Program-made: the position numbers and the translations under genes | The notes under the pieces: generated by a model | What the model was told of the DNA's origin: nothing | The model's input: only the letters and a program-made list of their open reading frames with translations | The model's database searches: none | Shown here: positions 46,301-57,300 of the stretch, one piece after another | Layout: each line of letters starts with the position of its first letter | Position numbering within the stretch: position 1 is the first letter of the stretch | Assembly: GCF_002234675.1 (NCBI RefSeq) | Contig: NC_019871.2 | Location: 19,562,604 to 19,626,603 of the forward strand | Source: Oryzias latipes | Lineage: Eukaryota > Chordata > Actinopteri > Beloniformes > Adrianichthyidae | DNA: 64,000 bases | Direction of reading: 5' to 3'

Positions 46301-49300
46301 CAGATGCTAGCCTCCCTCTGTGTCCCCCTTTTGACCTGGCCTCACTAGCTAAGAGGATGTTGAACGCGCCGTATTCTTCTCTTCCCCAGCCAGCCTAGTC
46401 AACAAAAACAAAAAAGTAAACAATTTTTTTCAAAAATGCAGCTTTTCTGTTAGTTTTATTTCCATCTGGGGGTGACGAATATGTCTGTCAATTTTAAAAG
46501 TATGGTTAAACCGTTGGATTTTCTCGGCAGATGAGGTTTTTTGTTTAGCACGCCCAATACATTCTTATTGTTCGTCATATTGTTTTGTTCAGCTTGAACC
46601 AGCGATCCATGTAACAATATTCCAGTAAGAAATGTAGCAACAGGGGAACGCCACTTATGCTAGCTCACCAAACTAACGCTGTTATAAATCTACAAAATTC
46701 TTATTCCAGCATTTTTTTCCCAAATCTTCCCAATGATGCTCAAGGACTTAGGAGACGATAGATGAAAAACCCTTGGAGGAGTTTGGATTTGCATATGCAA
46801 GATGACGGCCTCTTTTCGAAGTCAAAGTCAACAAAACTTCAGTTGTGGTTGTACCCTTAAGGTGGCGGCGTGTGTGAAATTTCGTGAAAATTACTCAAAC
46901 AAAACGGGGGGGGGGGGGGGGGGGGGGGGGAATATGACAAATCGCCTAATTTCATATTTTACCACAAAACGGCCACCAGGTCGTAGGTTCTGTTGCCATC
47001 CCATAATAATTGCAAAACTTCCCTTGGACATCCCCAATAAAAGGCACAAGACAAAGGAAAATCTTTTTTCTTTTGTCTTGTCTCCGTACAAATAAGAAAA
47101 TATCACAAGGTTCAGGAGGAGAACGATCCGATTCTCCTTGTTGTTTTGTACCCTGCCTGCTGATCATCAACACGTCACGGGCCAAAGCGGAGTCCCTGAT
47201 TGGTTGATGTGATGTGTATCTTTTGCAACAGCTCAGATATTTGACTTTTGTCATTAGTGAAGATTTAAATAACATTGTTTTGTTTAACACACGGTTGAGT
47301 GAAGAGTGAGTTCCCACCCAGTAACCAAAGATGCCGGTGCGCGTGTACGTGGCCCGTATGTCTCTGATGAACGGCACGTGCTCCAGTTTGGAGAAGAAGA
47401 GCAGCAGAAGGCCCTGCATTCTTATGGAAGACACCTGAAATGATAGAGAACCTGGATGGATCTGTTCCCGCTCACACCTGGAAGGCACCGTGCATGCGCC
47501 GGACCACCTGTACCTTCACACATGACCGCGGTGCCAAAGTGGACATGAACAGGTGACTCCAAGGGTCATCGAAGACCATATCCGACAAAAACCGAACTGG
47601 TCCAGAGTACACTTCCTGCAGGCTAAACAAAAACGTCACGAATGTCAGCCTGGTCTGATATTTAACAGAATGGTGGGGTCAGAGGTCACAATACCCGATG
47701 ATGTAGAGGTCTGCAGGTTTTGATGAGTTCAGGTGGAGCAATGAGGTCACATCCTCAGGAGGATCTGCCGTGGCTACATTCCACGTCACCATGTGAAGCC
47801 TGAGAGGGAAGAAGATAAGGAATAGTGGTCACTTTCCAACCATAACCCCCTGGGAGATTCATGTTTCCCTGATCCAACACACCTGGTTCAGACCGTCACT
47901 TGAGAGCGACTCCTTCATTTAAATGTGTTGGAACAGGAAAACATGTAAAACAGAGCTGCCCAACCCTGGTCCTTAGGATGCCCCACCCTGCTTGGTTTCC
48001 CAAGTCTTCATACTGTCATGTACCTGGTATCTTCAGCCAATCAGAACTTTCCATCACCTGGCCCAGCCAATCAGCAGTAGGAAGAGCAGGAGAAAAACAA
48101 GCAGGGTGGCTGATCTGATGTAAACCTCCAAACCCCTCAAACTGTAAGGGGTTTGGAGGAAAATCTTTTAAAGTATTTCCAGTCTGACCTCACGCTGATC
48201 AGTTTAGGTTCTGTGGCTTCATTGTTCAGCTACTTAGCAATGTGGCCTTTGAAAGGCTCAAGCACTGAAAGCTCAAGTAGATCAAGAAATGAGAGAGCTA
48301 AAAGAGAACCAACAATTACCCCTAAAAAAGCATCCAATGTACAAAAAAAACGGAATCTCTAAAAAGAGCACACAAAATTTTACTTTAAAAACACTTTGGA
48401 AAGAGAGTCGGACTTAGAAGAACAGACAAAATGTGAGGAAAAGGGAACCAGAAACACAAAAACTTTGAACTTTAACCAAAGATAAATGCATCAGGATTCA
48501 GCATGAACGCTGCAACAACAGAACCTCTATAGTAATGATGGTCCAAGCAGGTCAGGCTGCTGCAGATAGTGAACATAAACTATTTCACCAAAGCATAGGC
48601 AGCTCAAAAAACTCTTCGGGAGGCTCTCGGCTACGACCAATCCAGTGGACAGTAAAAGTTCAGCAGACATTCAGCTCACAGAACTAGGAGAAGAAAACAT
48701 CAGGCCTCTAAAAAACATGTCAAAAGTCAGAAGATTGATTTTCTCTCCACCTGAAGATGCGCTTTTTGGCCACCTTGGAGCAAGCAAGAAAGGCACTGTC
48801 CAGAGTCTCCACCATTTTCTCATGTAGCTCATTTTTTAGCTCCACGTCATCCATGCAGGTCATCAGCTGGCTGAGCCGGTGCCGTAGCGCCAGTCTGGTC
48901 CCGGTCGACTGCGTGGCATCGGAGGAGATGGTGTTGCTGCGAGAACGCCCTACAGAACCAAGGAGGCGGCTAATTTCATCCATTCTGATGCAAGATATGC
49001 AGAACAACCAGATGGGATGGGCTGACCGGTTCTGGACCAAACCAGTAGAAGAGTAAAAGGAGTCTGGAGAGCAGCAAGTCTTTTCAGAATCAAACCACCG
49101 AGCAGACTGAGGAAAACTCCAGGACTCAACCGTTGGGACCAATTAGGAAACGGGTTTGTTTGTTCCACAGGTGGTCTTTGTGTATTCATACCAGCTCTAA
49201 TCTCATTGCAAAATGTCTCAACAATATGCCCATTAAAATCTGAGTAAAGTCAAATGTAAAAACCCAAGTCCGTCCCTCCAAAAGCGGCTGAGCGCTCAGC

Positions 49301-52300
49301 TGCTCCATCGTCAGATTAAGCAGTGAAATATTTTAATTTTTAAACTCCAAATCCACAGCAGGTATGCGATGTTAAGCAACATAATCCTCCTGGATGAAAG
49401 CCGTCATCTTTACTGATATGAGCTCTGCAGTGTGGATGCAGGAACAACAGCAACTTTTCAGAACCAGCAGAACTGCTCAGGAACCAACACGAATTCTAGT
49501 GAGGATTGGCTAAACAAAAAAATAAATTGCATCACTCCACATTGATGAAGACAAAGATAAACACAGAACCAAGTTAAAAAAAAAGAAAAAGGTTAAATAT
49601 AAACAAAGAGACAAACGTCTGTGACTCTCCTGTGACTCACAGAACTGATGCAGACATCAGGAACTATTCAGAGAACAAATTTCCACTTTCCAGCAAAAAC
49701 AGACTTTTTTTCAGTGATCACTGGGACTTAAAAAAAAAACCCTAATCCTATGCAACCTCTTGTGCTGAAAGATTTATTTGGTCCGGTGTCTTATAGACCA
49801 GAGCCGTTGCCTGTATATGAGAAATGGACTGAGACACCCCTCCCCTCTGGTGTTCCAAACAGGAAGTACCCGTTGGCTCCAAGAAGCCAAACCCATAAAC
49901 GGAACGTATATATACAGGGGTTGACATAGCCCAGAAATTTGCACTGGCCCACAGGGCCAGTAGTTTTTGAAAGTTACTGGCCCGACACCGCGCACAGCGA
50001 GACCCGCCGCTCCGCAGGTGCTTGTAACTATAGGGGGGTCCGGGGGCATGCCCCCGGAAAATTTTAATATGGTGCAATTTGGTGCATTCTGGTGACATCT
50101 AACACTAATTTATACACTTTTCAATGACTGAAAATAGAGCATTATCAAACTTAAATCTGCTCTAGTCTGTTTCAGATGTTTTGAAGAGAGCACTGGAGTG
50201 AAGTAGTTAACACTAGTTAAGAAGTTTTCATGCTGCTTCTAATCACTGCTATTTCACATTTGTTCCTAATCAATAGTTAAGAAGTTTTATTGACTTTTTT
50301 GCTCTGACTGCCTTAAGGTTCTGCTTTTTGTTACTGTTGCAAAGTTACATTTACTTTTTAGTTACTTTAGTTGCTTAATTAAATTAAATAATTGAAAAAT
50401 TAAATAAAATTAAATTACTGAGATCATTCAGCTAACTAGAAATACTTATTGCTTACAGTGTTGTAAAGAAAACCAAAATGAAGTAGTTTGACATTATACT
50501 GCCTTTGAGTCTGAGATTCAGGTATTTGGAGTTGCCTTTGATTCTTTGACATTCAGCTTAAAGCTTAGTGGATACAGTTTCATCTTCAATGCATTCATTA
50601 AATATCTTGCTGTCCATACTACTAATTCCACCCACTCCATCTAACATATTCCTATCTATTCCTGCCATGTCTTCCACATCTCTGACATGCTTCAGTCTCT
50701 CTTCAGTGACGGTGTTGGATTTATGATCATCGCGGTGAAAAACCACCAGGGGGCGCGCGCTGATATGTTTGTCAGTTTAAAGTGTGGGTGACATGGCCTA
50801 TTTTAATAAGCCAAAATATAGTAAATAGTCTCTATTTCATGTTGCGATTGTATTTAATATTTTTCGAAAAAGAATAGCGAAAAACGCGATATAAACAACG
50901 AGGACGGCCGCCGGCTTCACGCATTCCGCCGACTTCGCGCCGCCATGTTTGTGACGTAACGAAAGGCAGACAACATGGCTAGCACCGATAGCAAAGCACA
51001 GAGTGATGCTACCTATTAGCGATTTATCATCAGATGAACAGAAAGATGAAGAGGAAAGTTGCGGAGATTATCATGATGATGAGTCACTTTTGCAACCGTA
51101 TCGATTCGAAGCCTTTTGCGAAAGTGAGGAGGATATAGCAGAAAGTAGTAGGTCTAGTGATGCCGATGACGATAGCCAGCATGAAGATTCGGCTAGACTC
51201 CAGTAAGTCTAAAAAATGTATAAAATTAAATTACTCCACTTACCCTAAAATATACTCAAAATGTCCCCTTTTGGCCTAATCTAAACAAAGGTAAACACTG
51301 GTTTTCAACCCAATTTACAAAATAAATGTCACAAAATAAAAGTTTCCCAGATATTACTACTCTTTAGTTAACAAAGTCACTGTATACCATTAACAACTGT
51401 GGAACATTAACAGTTTTACCTGTTTGAACCAGTTTGAAACCTTTTCTCGTGCGCTCGCGCTCACACACACACACACACAGTTCAGTTTACTCACGGTACC
51501 GGCACCTCAAAAGCAAAAGAAAAAAAAACGTTGCAGGCCTGTTGCTTCTCTTGCAAAACATTGAGTGCGTTGAAATACTCCAGTTGGATCCAAGGACAAC
51601 AGAAAACACGACTACTTCGCCTCAATGTGATCCATCGTGATGCACACTAGCTTAGCAGCCTCCGCTCCCGACTCCAGCGCCGTCCTCTCCGACCCAGATA
51701 ACGGCTCGCTCGCTTCCAGCTCACCCGCCTTTCCTCGACTCAGAAGCCAAGATCCTCCTCCCAACTCTCCGTTCAAAATTCTTCGTTTGTGTCCCGGTTT
51801 TTGTCCCTTCGAAAACGCAGACTTCTCTCCTGCAGATCTGGAGGGAAAAATCCTTCGCCGTCCACCTTCTTGAACTTTCCCCTTTTCAGCAGCGTTTCTT
51901 GTTTTGGGAATTTATACACAGATACACTTTCACTAGATGTATTGCTACATCCAGCTGCCACACAACGACTTGGCATGTTGATGATTAACAGATTTAAACA
52001 CGAGAGAAACGAAGACTACCTGTTTTGTTTACATGCTGTCCGAAGCGGAACTGCGAAAGTCAACGCCTTTCGTGACGTCACAGGTCATATCGAGGTCACT
52101 TCCAGCCTGCGCTCTTAGCGGCAAATTCAAATCTCTGATTCCTTCGAAAGATGTCTATTATTCATATGCTTCGGATTTTTTTCGACGCTAACTATTGGTA
52201 TCAATAGAATCAGCGTTTAAAGGGCTTTTTTATTTGACAAAGTTGTTCAAAGCATGGCATCCACACTTTAAATATATCTGCATAAAATGTAATAATAACC

Positions 52301-53830
52301 CACTGGCTTGTTCCTTCGTTGTTGCTGTTTAACATTGTTTAGTATTGAATTGTTACATTCAATAAAGTTTGAAAAAAAAATTGAGTGAGCACGTGCCGCG
52401 TGGTGCTCGGCAGTGACAGCCGCGCGCAGGCGGGAGAGGAGGAGAAGAGTGATAAAAGGTTTCCCATAGAAACCCTTGAAGTGTGAACACAGGACTAGCA
52501 GAAAAAGTGAATTATAAAGACGAGGTAAATCTACACGTTTTCGCAAAATATACTTTATTGAAAAAGGTGAAAAATGTATTAATTGTTAGATATTTTAATA
52601 AGTTTTACTTTTATAAGTAAAAAATAAAGTCTTGTGGTCCGTACTGCTCGAAAAACAGGACCGGGCCAGCGGACAAATGGCTATGTCGAGCCCTGATATA
52701 GAAATAAACAGCTATTAGTCATTCTATTTGTCAGAATAATCATTCTTACTCTCAGACTTTTTTTTTCTTTTCAATGTTCTTGAAAATGTTGTTTTTCTAT
52801 GATATTTCTTTCAGTGGTGATGTTAATCAAGTAATAACCAAACCAATCAGATGCATCAATAAAAATAGGTGGAGCCTGCTGGTCCCTACATCCAAGCGTT
52901 CAAAACTTTTGTTTGAGAGATTTCGTGTCGCCTGCTTTCAAGAGGTAGGGCTGTGGCCTCCCAACAAGCTCACTCCTGATTGGTGAAGGTAGTTGACATG
53001 GAAACAGGTCACTGCGTACTGACGATGTCTGGCTCCAACATAGCAGGGTTGCGAAAAAAAATAGCGACTAAATTAACCTCATTTGGTTGGAGCTGGAAGT
53101 AAACTATTTTCTATGGCTGACGTCTGTCTCTCTCCCTCCCTCCCTCCCTCACTCTCTCATACAGTCGACCACCGGAATCCAGCGAGAGCTGCAAAGTTCA
53201 CTGTTTGAAAAACAATATTCTCTTTTTTCATGTTTTTTGTTGGCATTTATTTATTTAAACATAGTTTTTAAATATTAACAATACCTTAATTATAACAGTG
53301 CTATATGCTTTTATATGCAACTCTTTTAATGCATTTAATTTTTGAATGTTCCTTTCAAAATAAAACATATCCTGTGTCAAAAAAGACCCTCCAGCTGCAG
53401 CAGATTTACCTAATTTAAAAATAAAGTAAAGTTAAACCTGACATTTTCTATTATGACGCCATCATCCTTCTTCATCATTTTACTATTGAATAACATGACA
53501 CCACTGGTGTCCAAATTCAAAATAAAATCTTTAAGTTAATTCTCATAATAAACCACTCCATGTTGCTCAGTTATCTGACATGTTAAAATTCGAAATTCAA
53601 AACCTAATGAGCTGCAATAACTACAGACTACAAGCCAGTATTTATTAAAAGCAAAGCCAAAGAAAGAGCTAACGGATAACGAGCCGCATGATGATGATGA
53701 TTAAGCTCCGGAGCATCAGGTGGTTGCAGACCCCAGCTCCAGAAGAAGAACGTGGAGGAAGAAACTCTCACCTGAAACTCTCGCGCAGATGAACTCTAGC
53801 GTCCGTCTGTTCGTCTTTCTCCTCCGTCAT
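40333..53830 (-). CDS. inpp5k: Inositol polyphosphate 5-phosphatase with SKICH domain, 13 exons
   Basis: Minus-strand exons: 53772-53830, 48751-48984, 47695-47799, 47514-47622, 47318-47434, 45339-45514, 45099-45210, 42964-43073, 42003-42234, 40829-40966, 40673-40756, 40501-40605 and 40333-40422. All are GT-AG and in phase, giving 556 residues. The phosphatase domain spans about 98-418: VTWNVATADPP, LQEV, MQGLLLLFFSKLEHVPFIR, GNKGGVSIRF, FLNCHL, FGDLNFR (about 272-278), KKRKPAWTDRIL (about 343-354) and SDHKPV (406-411), the catalytic and metal-binding motifs. The SKICH domain follows: SSSWDWIGLYK (454-464), SDYITYTWV, VLCYFSSILQCIIGVSEPFK. This enzyme removes the 5-phosphate from PI(4,5)P2 and PIP3. 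In mammals INPP5K acts at the ER and plasma membrane. DHGMHFIRS favours INPP5K over INPP5J. Exons 1-2 add about 97 N-terminal residues absent from the 448-residue human protein as I recall it. Confidence 0.88.
41006..41738. mobile_element. hAT-type element in an inpp5k intron
   Basis: Ends CAGTGGGACCCAACC and GGTTGGGGACCACTT are inverted with some mismatches. The flanks CTTTAGAT (40998-41005) and ATTTAGAT (41739-41746) match at 7 of 8 positions. No transposase frame. Confidence 0.75.
43142..43240. mobile_element. hAT-like end fragment in an inpp5k intron
   Basis: CAGGGGAGGGCAGACTTTTTG, then CGCGGGCCTCAGAGGGTTCT, resembles a hAT left end. No partner end was found nearby. Confidence 0.4.
43888..44906. 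mobile_element. hAT-type element in an inpp5k intron
   Basis: TIRs CAGGGGTCGGGAACC and the complement of CAGGGGTTGGGAACC match at 14 of 15 positions. The flanks ATGTAGAT (43880-43887) and ATGTAGAG (44907-44914) match at 7 of 8. Subterminal TGGCTC motifs recur at both ends. No coding capacity. Confidence 0.85.
45515..47317. other. Large inpp5k intron with repeat-like sequence
   Basis: Contains a G run of about 27 bases (about 46906-46931) followed by CCTAATTTCATATTTTACCAC. Open frames across the G run are artefacts. No bounded element was resolved. Confidence 0.4.
47860..48125. repeat. Hairpin-type dispersed fish repeat in an inpp5k intron
   Basis: TTTCCCTGATCCAACACACCTGG and its imperfect complement (about 47928-47950) form a stem. 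GAGCTGCCCAACCCTGGTCCTTAGG follows, a signature seen repeatedly in fish genomes. Confidence 0.55.
51003..51206 (+). pseudogene. Acidic fragment resembling a transposon accessory protein
   Basis: About 67 residues, rich in D, E and S, with LQPYRFEAF followed by acidic runs. It resembles the N-terminus of fish proteins carrying a PYxFEP motif, commonly found in transposon-linked frames. It ends at a stop without the expected cysteine-rich continuation, unless an intron starts at CCAGTAAG (about 51201). Confidence 0.35.
51773..51976 (-). pseudogene. THAP zinc-finger fragment of a transposon protein
   Basis: The frame opens MPSRCVAAGCSNT followed by VYKFPK. This is the beginning of a THAP domain (C-x4-C of the C2CH finger, then the FPK motif). 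The second CxxH half is not seen, so the finger is incomplete. THAP domains occur in P, Kolobok and ISL2EU-type transposases. The surrounding element argues for a transposon remnant and not a host gene. Confidence 0.55.
52840..53130 (+). repeat. Unclassified dispersed repeat, copy B
   Basis: Collinear with 28675-29030. Shared blocks are CAGATGCATCAATAAAAATAGG, GGAGCCTGCTGGTCC, CAACAAGCTCACTCCTGATTGG, and GACTAAATTAACCTCATTTGGTTGGAGC. A CTCC microsatellite (about 53128-53160) follows. Confidence 0.65.
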
Positions 53831-54340
53831 CCCCGCACCTGACAGGAACACAGGTTCATTCATGATGCTAGCACGCGCTCAGCCTCACCTCAGCCTGTCA
53901 GGTAAACTTCACTGCAGCAAACTTCTCGTCTACAGCGTTAGCATTAGCTGGATGTGTTTACTAACGACTGGTTCCCGGAGCAGAGAGGACTTTCCGCAGC
54001 AGTTACTGAAATTATTTGGTAAAAAAGCCGCTAGCTACAGATGCTAAACAAAAAAGGTTTTCTTTTCAAGTCAACATTTTAAAGTGAAAGTATAAAACAT
54101 AAATTACCTTATATGCTTTGGTAGTAATATTCCCTTCTGTGTTGGTTAATCTACTTCGAAAGGAGAAGACTGGAATCTGCTGCGAAACGGTCCTGATCCT
54201 AAATGCGTTTGTTGATGGTCGTAGCTGCCGCCCTTGTTCCGGAAAGCGGATGGCCTTCAACATAAAAGCATAAAGAGGAAGTTGCTCGTGTATTATTTTG
54301 AAGGGACTCTGCTAGACATCCGGCTTAGCTCCAACCAATA
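53831..54340. other. Region between inpp5k and LINE copy 2
   Basis: This is the 5' side of inpp5k, probably with its promoter and 5' UTR. No TATA box was picked. The LINE tail ends 510 bases from the inpp5k ATG. Confidence 0.4.
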
Positions 54341-57300
54341 TTTTTTTTTTTTTTTTTTTTTATTGAAAAAGACAGTTGAGGTTAACAGTTTGAGACAATT
54401 GTATACAACTATGCAAAGTATAAAAACATCGAAAAAAGGTACTGGACATGTACAAACAACAAATGCAGAATAAAGACAATATAATTTTTTTTACCAATAA
54501 TACAGAAAAATAAAATAAAATAAATAAAAGACATTAAAATAAAAATTAAAAAAAGGGGGGGTTTACATAGACATTGTAATTAATCTTAACTTAGGGGGCT
54601 ATCAAGAAGCTGTAATTTACATATGATACTTTGAAGTTCCATAGCAGTTTTTTTTTCCATGAAGTTTACAGATGAAAAAAAAGAGCAGAGTTCTTTATGA
54701 AATGTAGAAAAAAATGGTTTGATTTTAAGGAAACGGCATTTATGTATATAGAATTTACCCAAAATAATTACAACATTCAGAATAAGTTCTGTGTTCTTGT
54801 TTTCTAAAATAAACCCAAAAATGATATCCTTAATAGAATAGTCTGCTAAAAGTGGAATCTTGGGGAAAAGCCAATAATGTAAACTATTCCAAAAGACATC
54901 AGAATAAAAACATTCAAAGAAAAGATGCTCAGTTGTTTCAATCTCCACATGACAAAAAGAACAACAATTTTCAGGAATTCCAAACCGTTTTCTTAATAAT
55001 TCCTTGGAAGGGTAAATACCTGAAAAGGTCTTAAAGTGAACTTCCTTGGCTTTAGGAGGAATGGGTAGTTTTAAATATTTAGTTCGTATTTGTTTCTTTT
55101 TTGAATTATTAAAATATTGGGTTATATAATTTGGATTTGAGATGTAGGGAAAGGACGTTACAATAAAATATTCTCTGATTTGAAGGTTTGGGAGTTTGGC
55201 AGTTGCTATGTTGTGTCCATTAATCAGAAGCTTGGGGACAGTAGGATGTCTGTAGATGTCATTATGAAACAAATCAGAAACTGAGCTCACAACATTTTAA
55301 GGAATGGCCTTAATAATTTTTTCAAAATCTTTTCTATTCGTTAGTGAACCATATTTAGCTGTGAAATCATCAAAAGACATGAGAGTGGCATTGTCATTAA
55401 GAAGATGCATTAAAGACCAAATTCCATTTTCAAACCATGTTGGAACAAAGATAGATTTGTTTCTGATAGTGATGTATCTGCAGTTCCATATGGGAGTGTT
55501 GTGTGGACTGTAATTGTGTTTATAAATGAGCTTCCAATACATGAGAACTTGCTGATGAAAAGACGAAAGTTGAATGGGAAGTTTCTTATTGTCAAAATCA
55601 CAACTGAGTAAAAATTGGATCCCTCCTAGGCTGGAAAATATTTTATTAGGAACAATGAACCAAATACTATTTTGATTCCTAATAAATGATTTTAACCAGT
55701 TTATTTTTAAGGTGCCATTAAGGCTGTTAAAGTCTATGGCTTGAAGACCTCCATCTTCATATTTTTTAGTCAGCGTACCTTGTTTAACATAGTGTGTTTT
55801 CCTTTTCCATATGAAGTTAAAATTGACTTGATTAATAGATTTGATGGCTTGTTTAGGGACACCTATAGAATAGGTGGGATATATGAATCTTGATATGCTT
55901 TCAATTTTGGTGAGGAGAATTCTACCAAAAATAGAAAGATCTCTCTGTGCCCAGTTATTCAGCAGAGTCGAACATTTCTCTAGTTTGTCCCAAACATTCA
56001 GTTTTTCCAAGTCTGTTTTGTTTTTAGTTATATGCATTCCGAGGTATTTAACTGTGGATTTAATAGGAATATTATAAGCATTCAATAATGTACATGGTTT
56101 AATGGGTTAGATCTCACATTTGTTTAGGTTCAATTTGAGGCCTGAAGCTTTTGAAAAGATGTCAATAATTTTAAGAATCTTGGGGATGTCATGAAGATTA
56201 TTAAGGAAAATTGTTGTATCGTCGGCTAGTTGGCTTATTGAAAATTCAGCATTTGCAACTGACAGCTTACCAAAGTCAGTATGTTTGATGAGCAAAGACA
56301 GCATTTCTGCTGCTGCAATAAAAAGAAGGGGTGAAATTGGGCAACCTTGTTTTATACCTTTGTTGATGTTAAATCTGTGAGACGTCCCCTGAGGTAAACA
56401 AACAGAACTACTGGTTTCATAATAAAAAGTTTTAACTGTATTAATAAATTTGTTACCAAAACCAAAGAATTGCAGAGTTTGAAACATGAAATTATACTCA
56501 ATCATATCAAAGGCCTTGTAAAAATCTAAAAATAAAATAAAACCGTCTGTATCTATGAGATGTTCATAGTCAATCATATCCAGAACAAGGCGTAAGTTAT
56601 TATGAATTGAGCGACCTTTAATAAAACCGGACTGCGTTTCAGAGATTATTTGGGTTATGTCTGACTTGAATCTGTTTGAAAATATATGCGTTAGAAGCTT
56701 ATAGTCAGTATTCAAAAGAGTTATAGGCCTTAAATTATCTAGAAATGTTGGGTCTTTACCTGGCTTGGGAATAAGGGTGATTACACCCTGTTTCATTGTA
56801 TGTGTTAGAGACCCATTTTGAATAATTTCTTTAAACATTTCAAAAATTAAATCTTTGATATGCTCCCAAAAGAATTTATAAAAGTTACTGGTCAGTCCAT
56901 CATCACATCCTGGAGCTTTATCCTTGGACAGACAGCTTAAAGCCTTCTCTAATTCCTGCAAAGTTATTTCTGAATCACAAGAATTTCTAAAATTGTCATC
57001 AATCTTAGGAATGAAATCTTTAATTGTCTGGAAAAAAGTATTATTGTGGGATTCGGAATAAGATGACCAGTACAAATTACTATAAAATGAACTTATTTCT
57101 TTAGAGATCATTTCAGGATCAGAGCATAATTGATTATTAATATGAAGTTTCTTTATAGTATTCTTCTCTTGCCTCTTCTTTTCTAGATTACAGAAATAAG
57201 AAGTACTCTTTTCACCAAGCTCCACCCATTTTGCTCGGGATCTGATAAAAGCTCCTTTCGCTTTTTTAATATAAATATCGTCAAGAGAACACTGTAAAAT

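Larger units (their letters stand above)
49915..52695. mobile_element. Composite hAT-bracketed element in inpp5k intron 1
   Basis: CAGGGGTTGACATAGCC (49915-49931) and GGCTATGTCGAGCCCTG (52679-52695) are inverted repeats with two mismatches. The AT-rich flanks give no clean 8-bp duplication. The inside holds a plus-strand acidic frame (51003-51206) and a minus-strand THAP-like start (51773-51976), so another element probably lies within it. Confidence 0.6.

Noticed and set aside
46802..47106. Frames across the poly-G run
   Set aside because: Poly-glycine or poly-proline artefact in an inpp5k intron.
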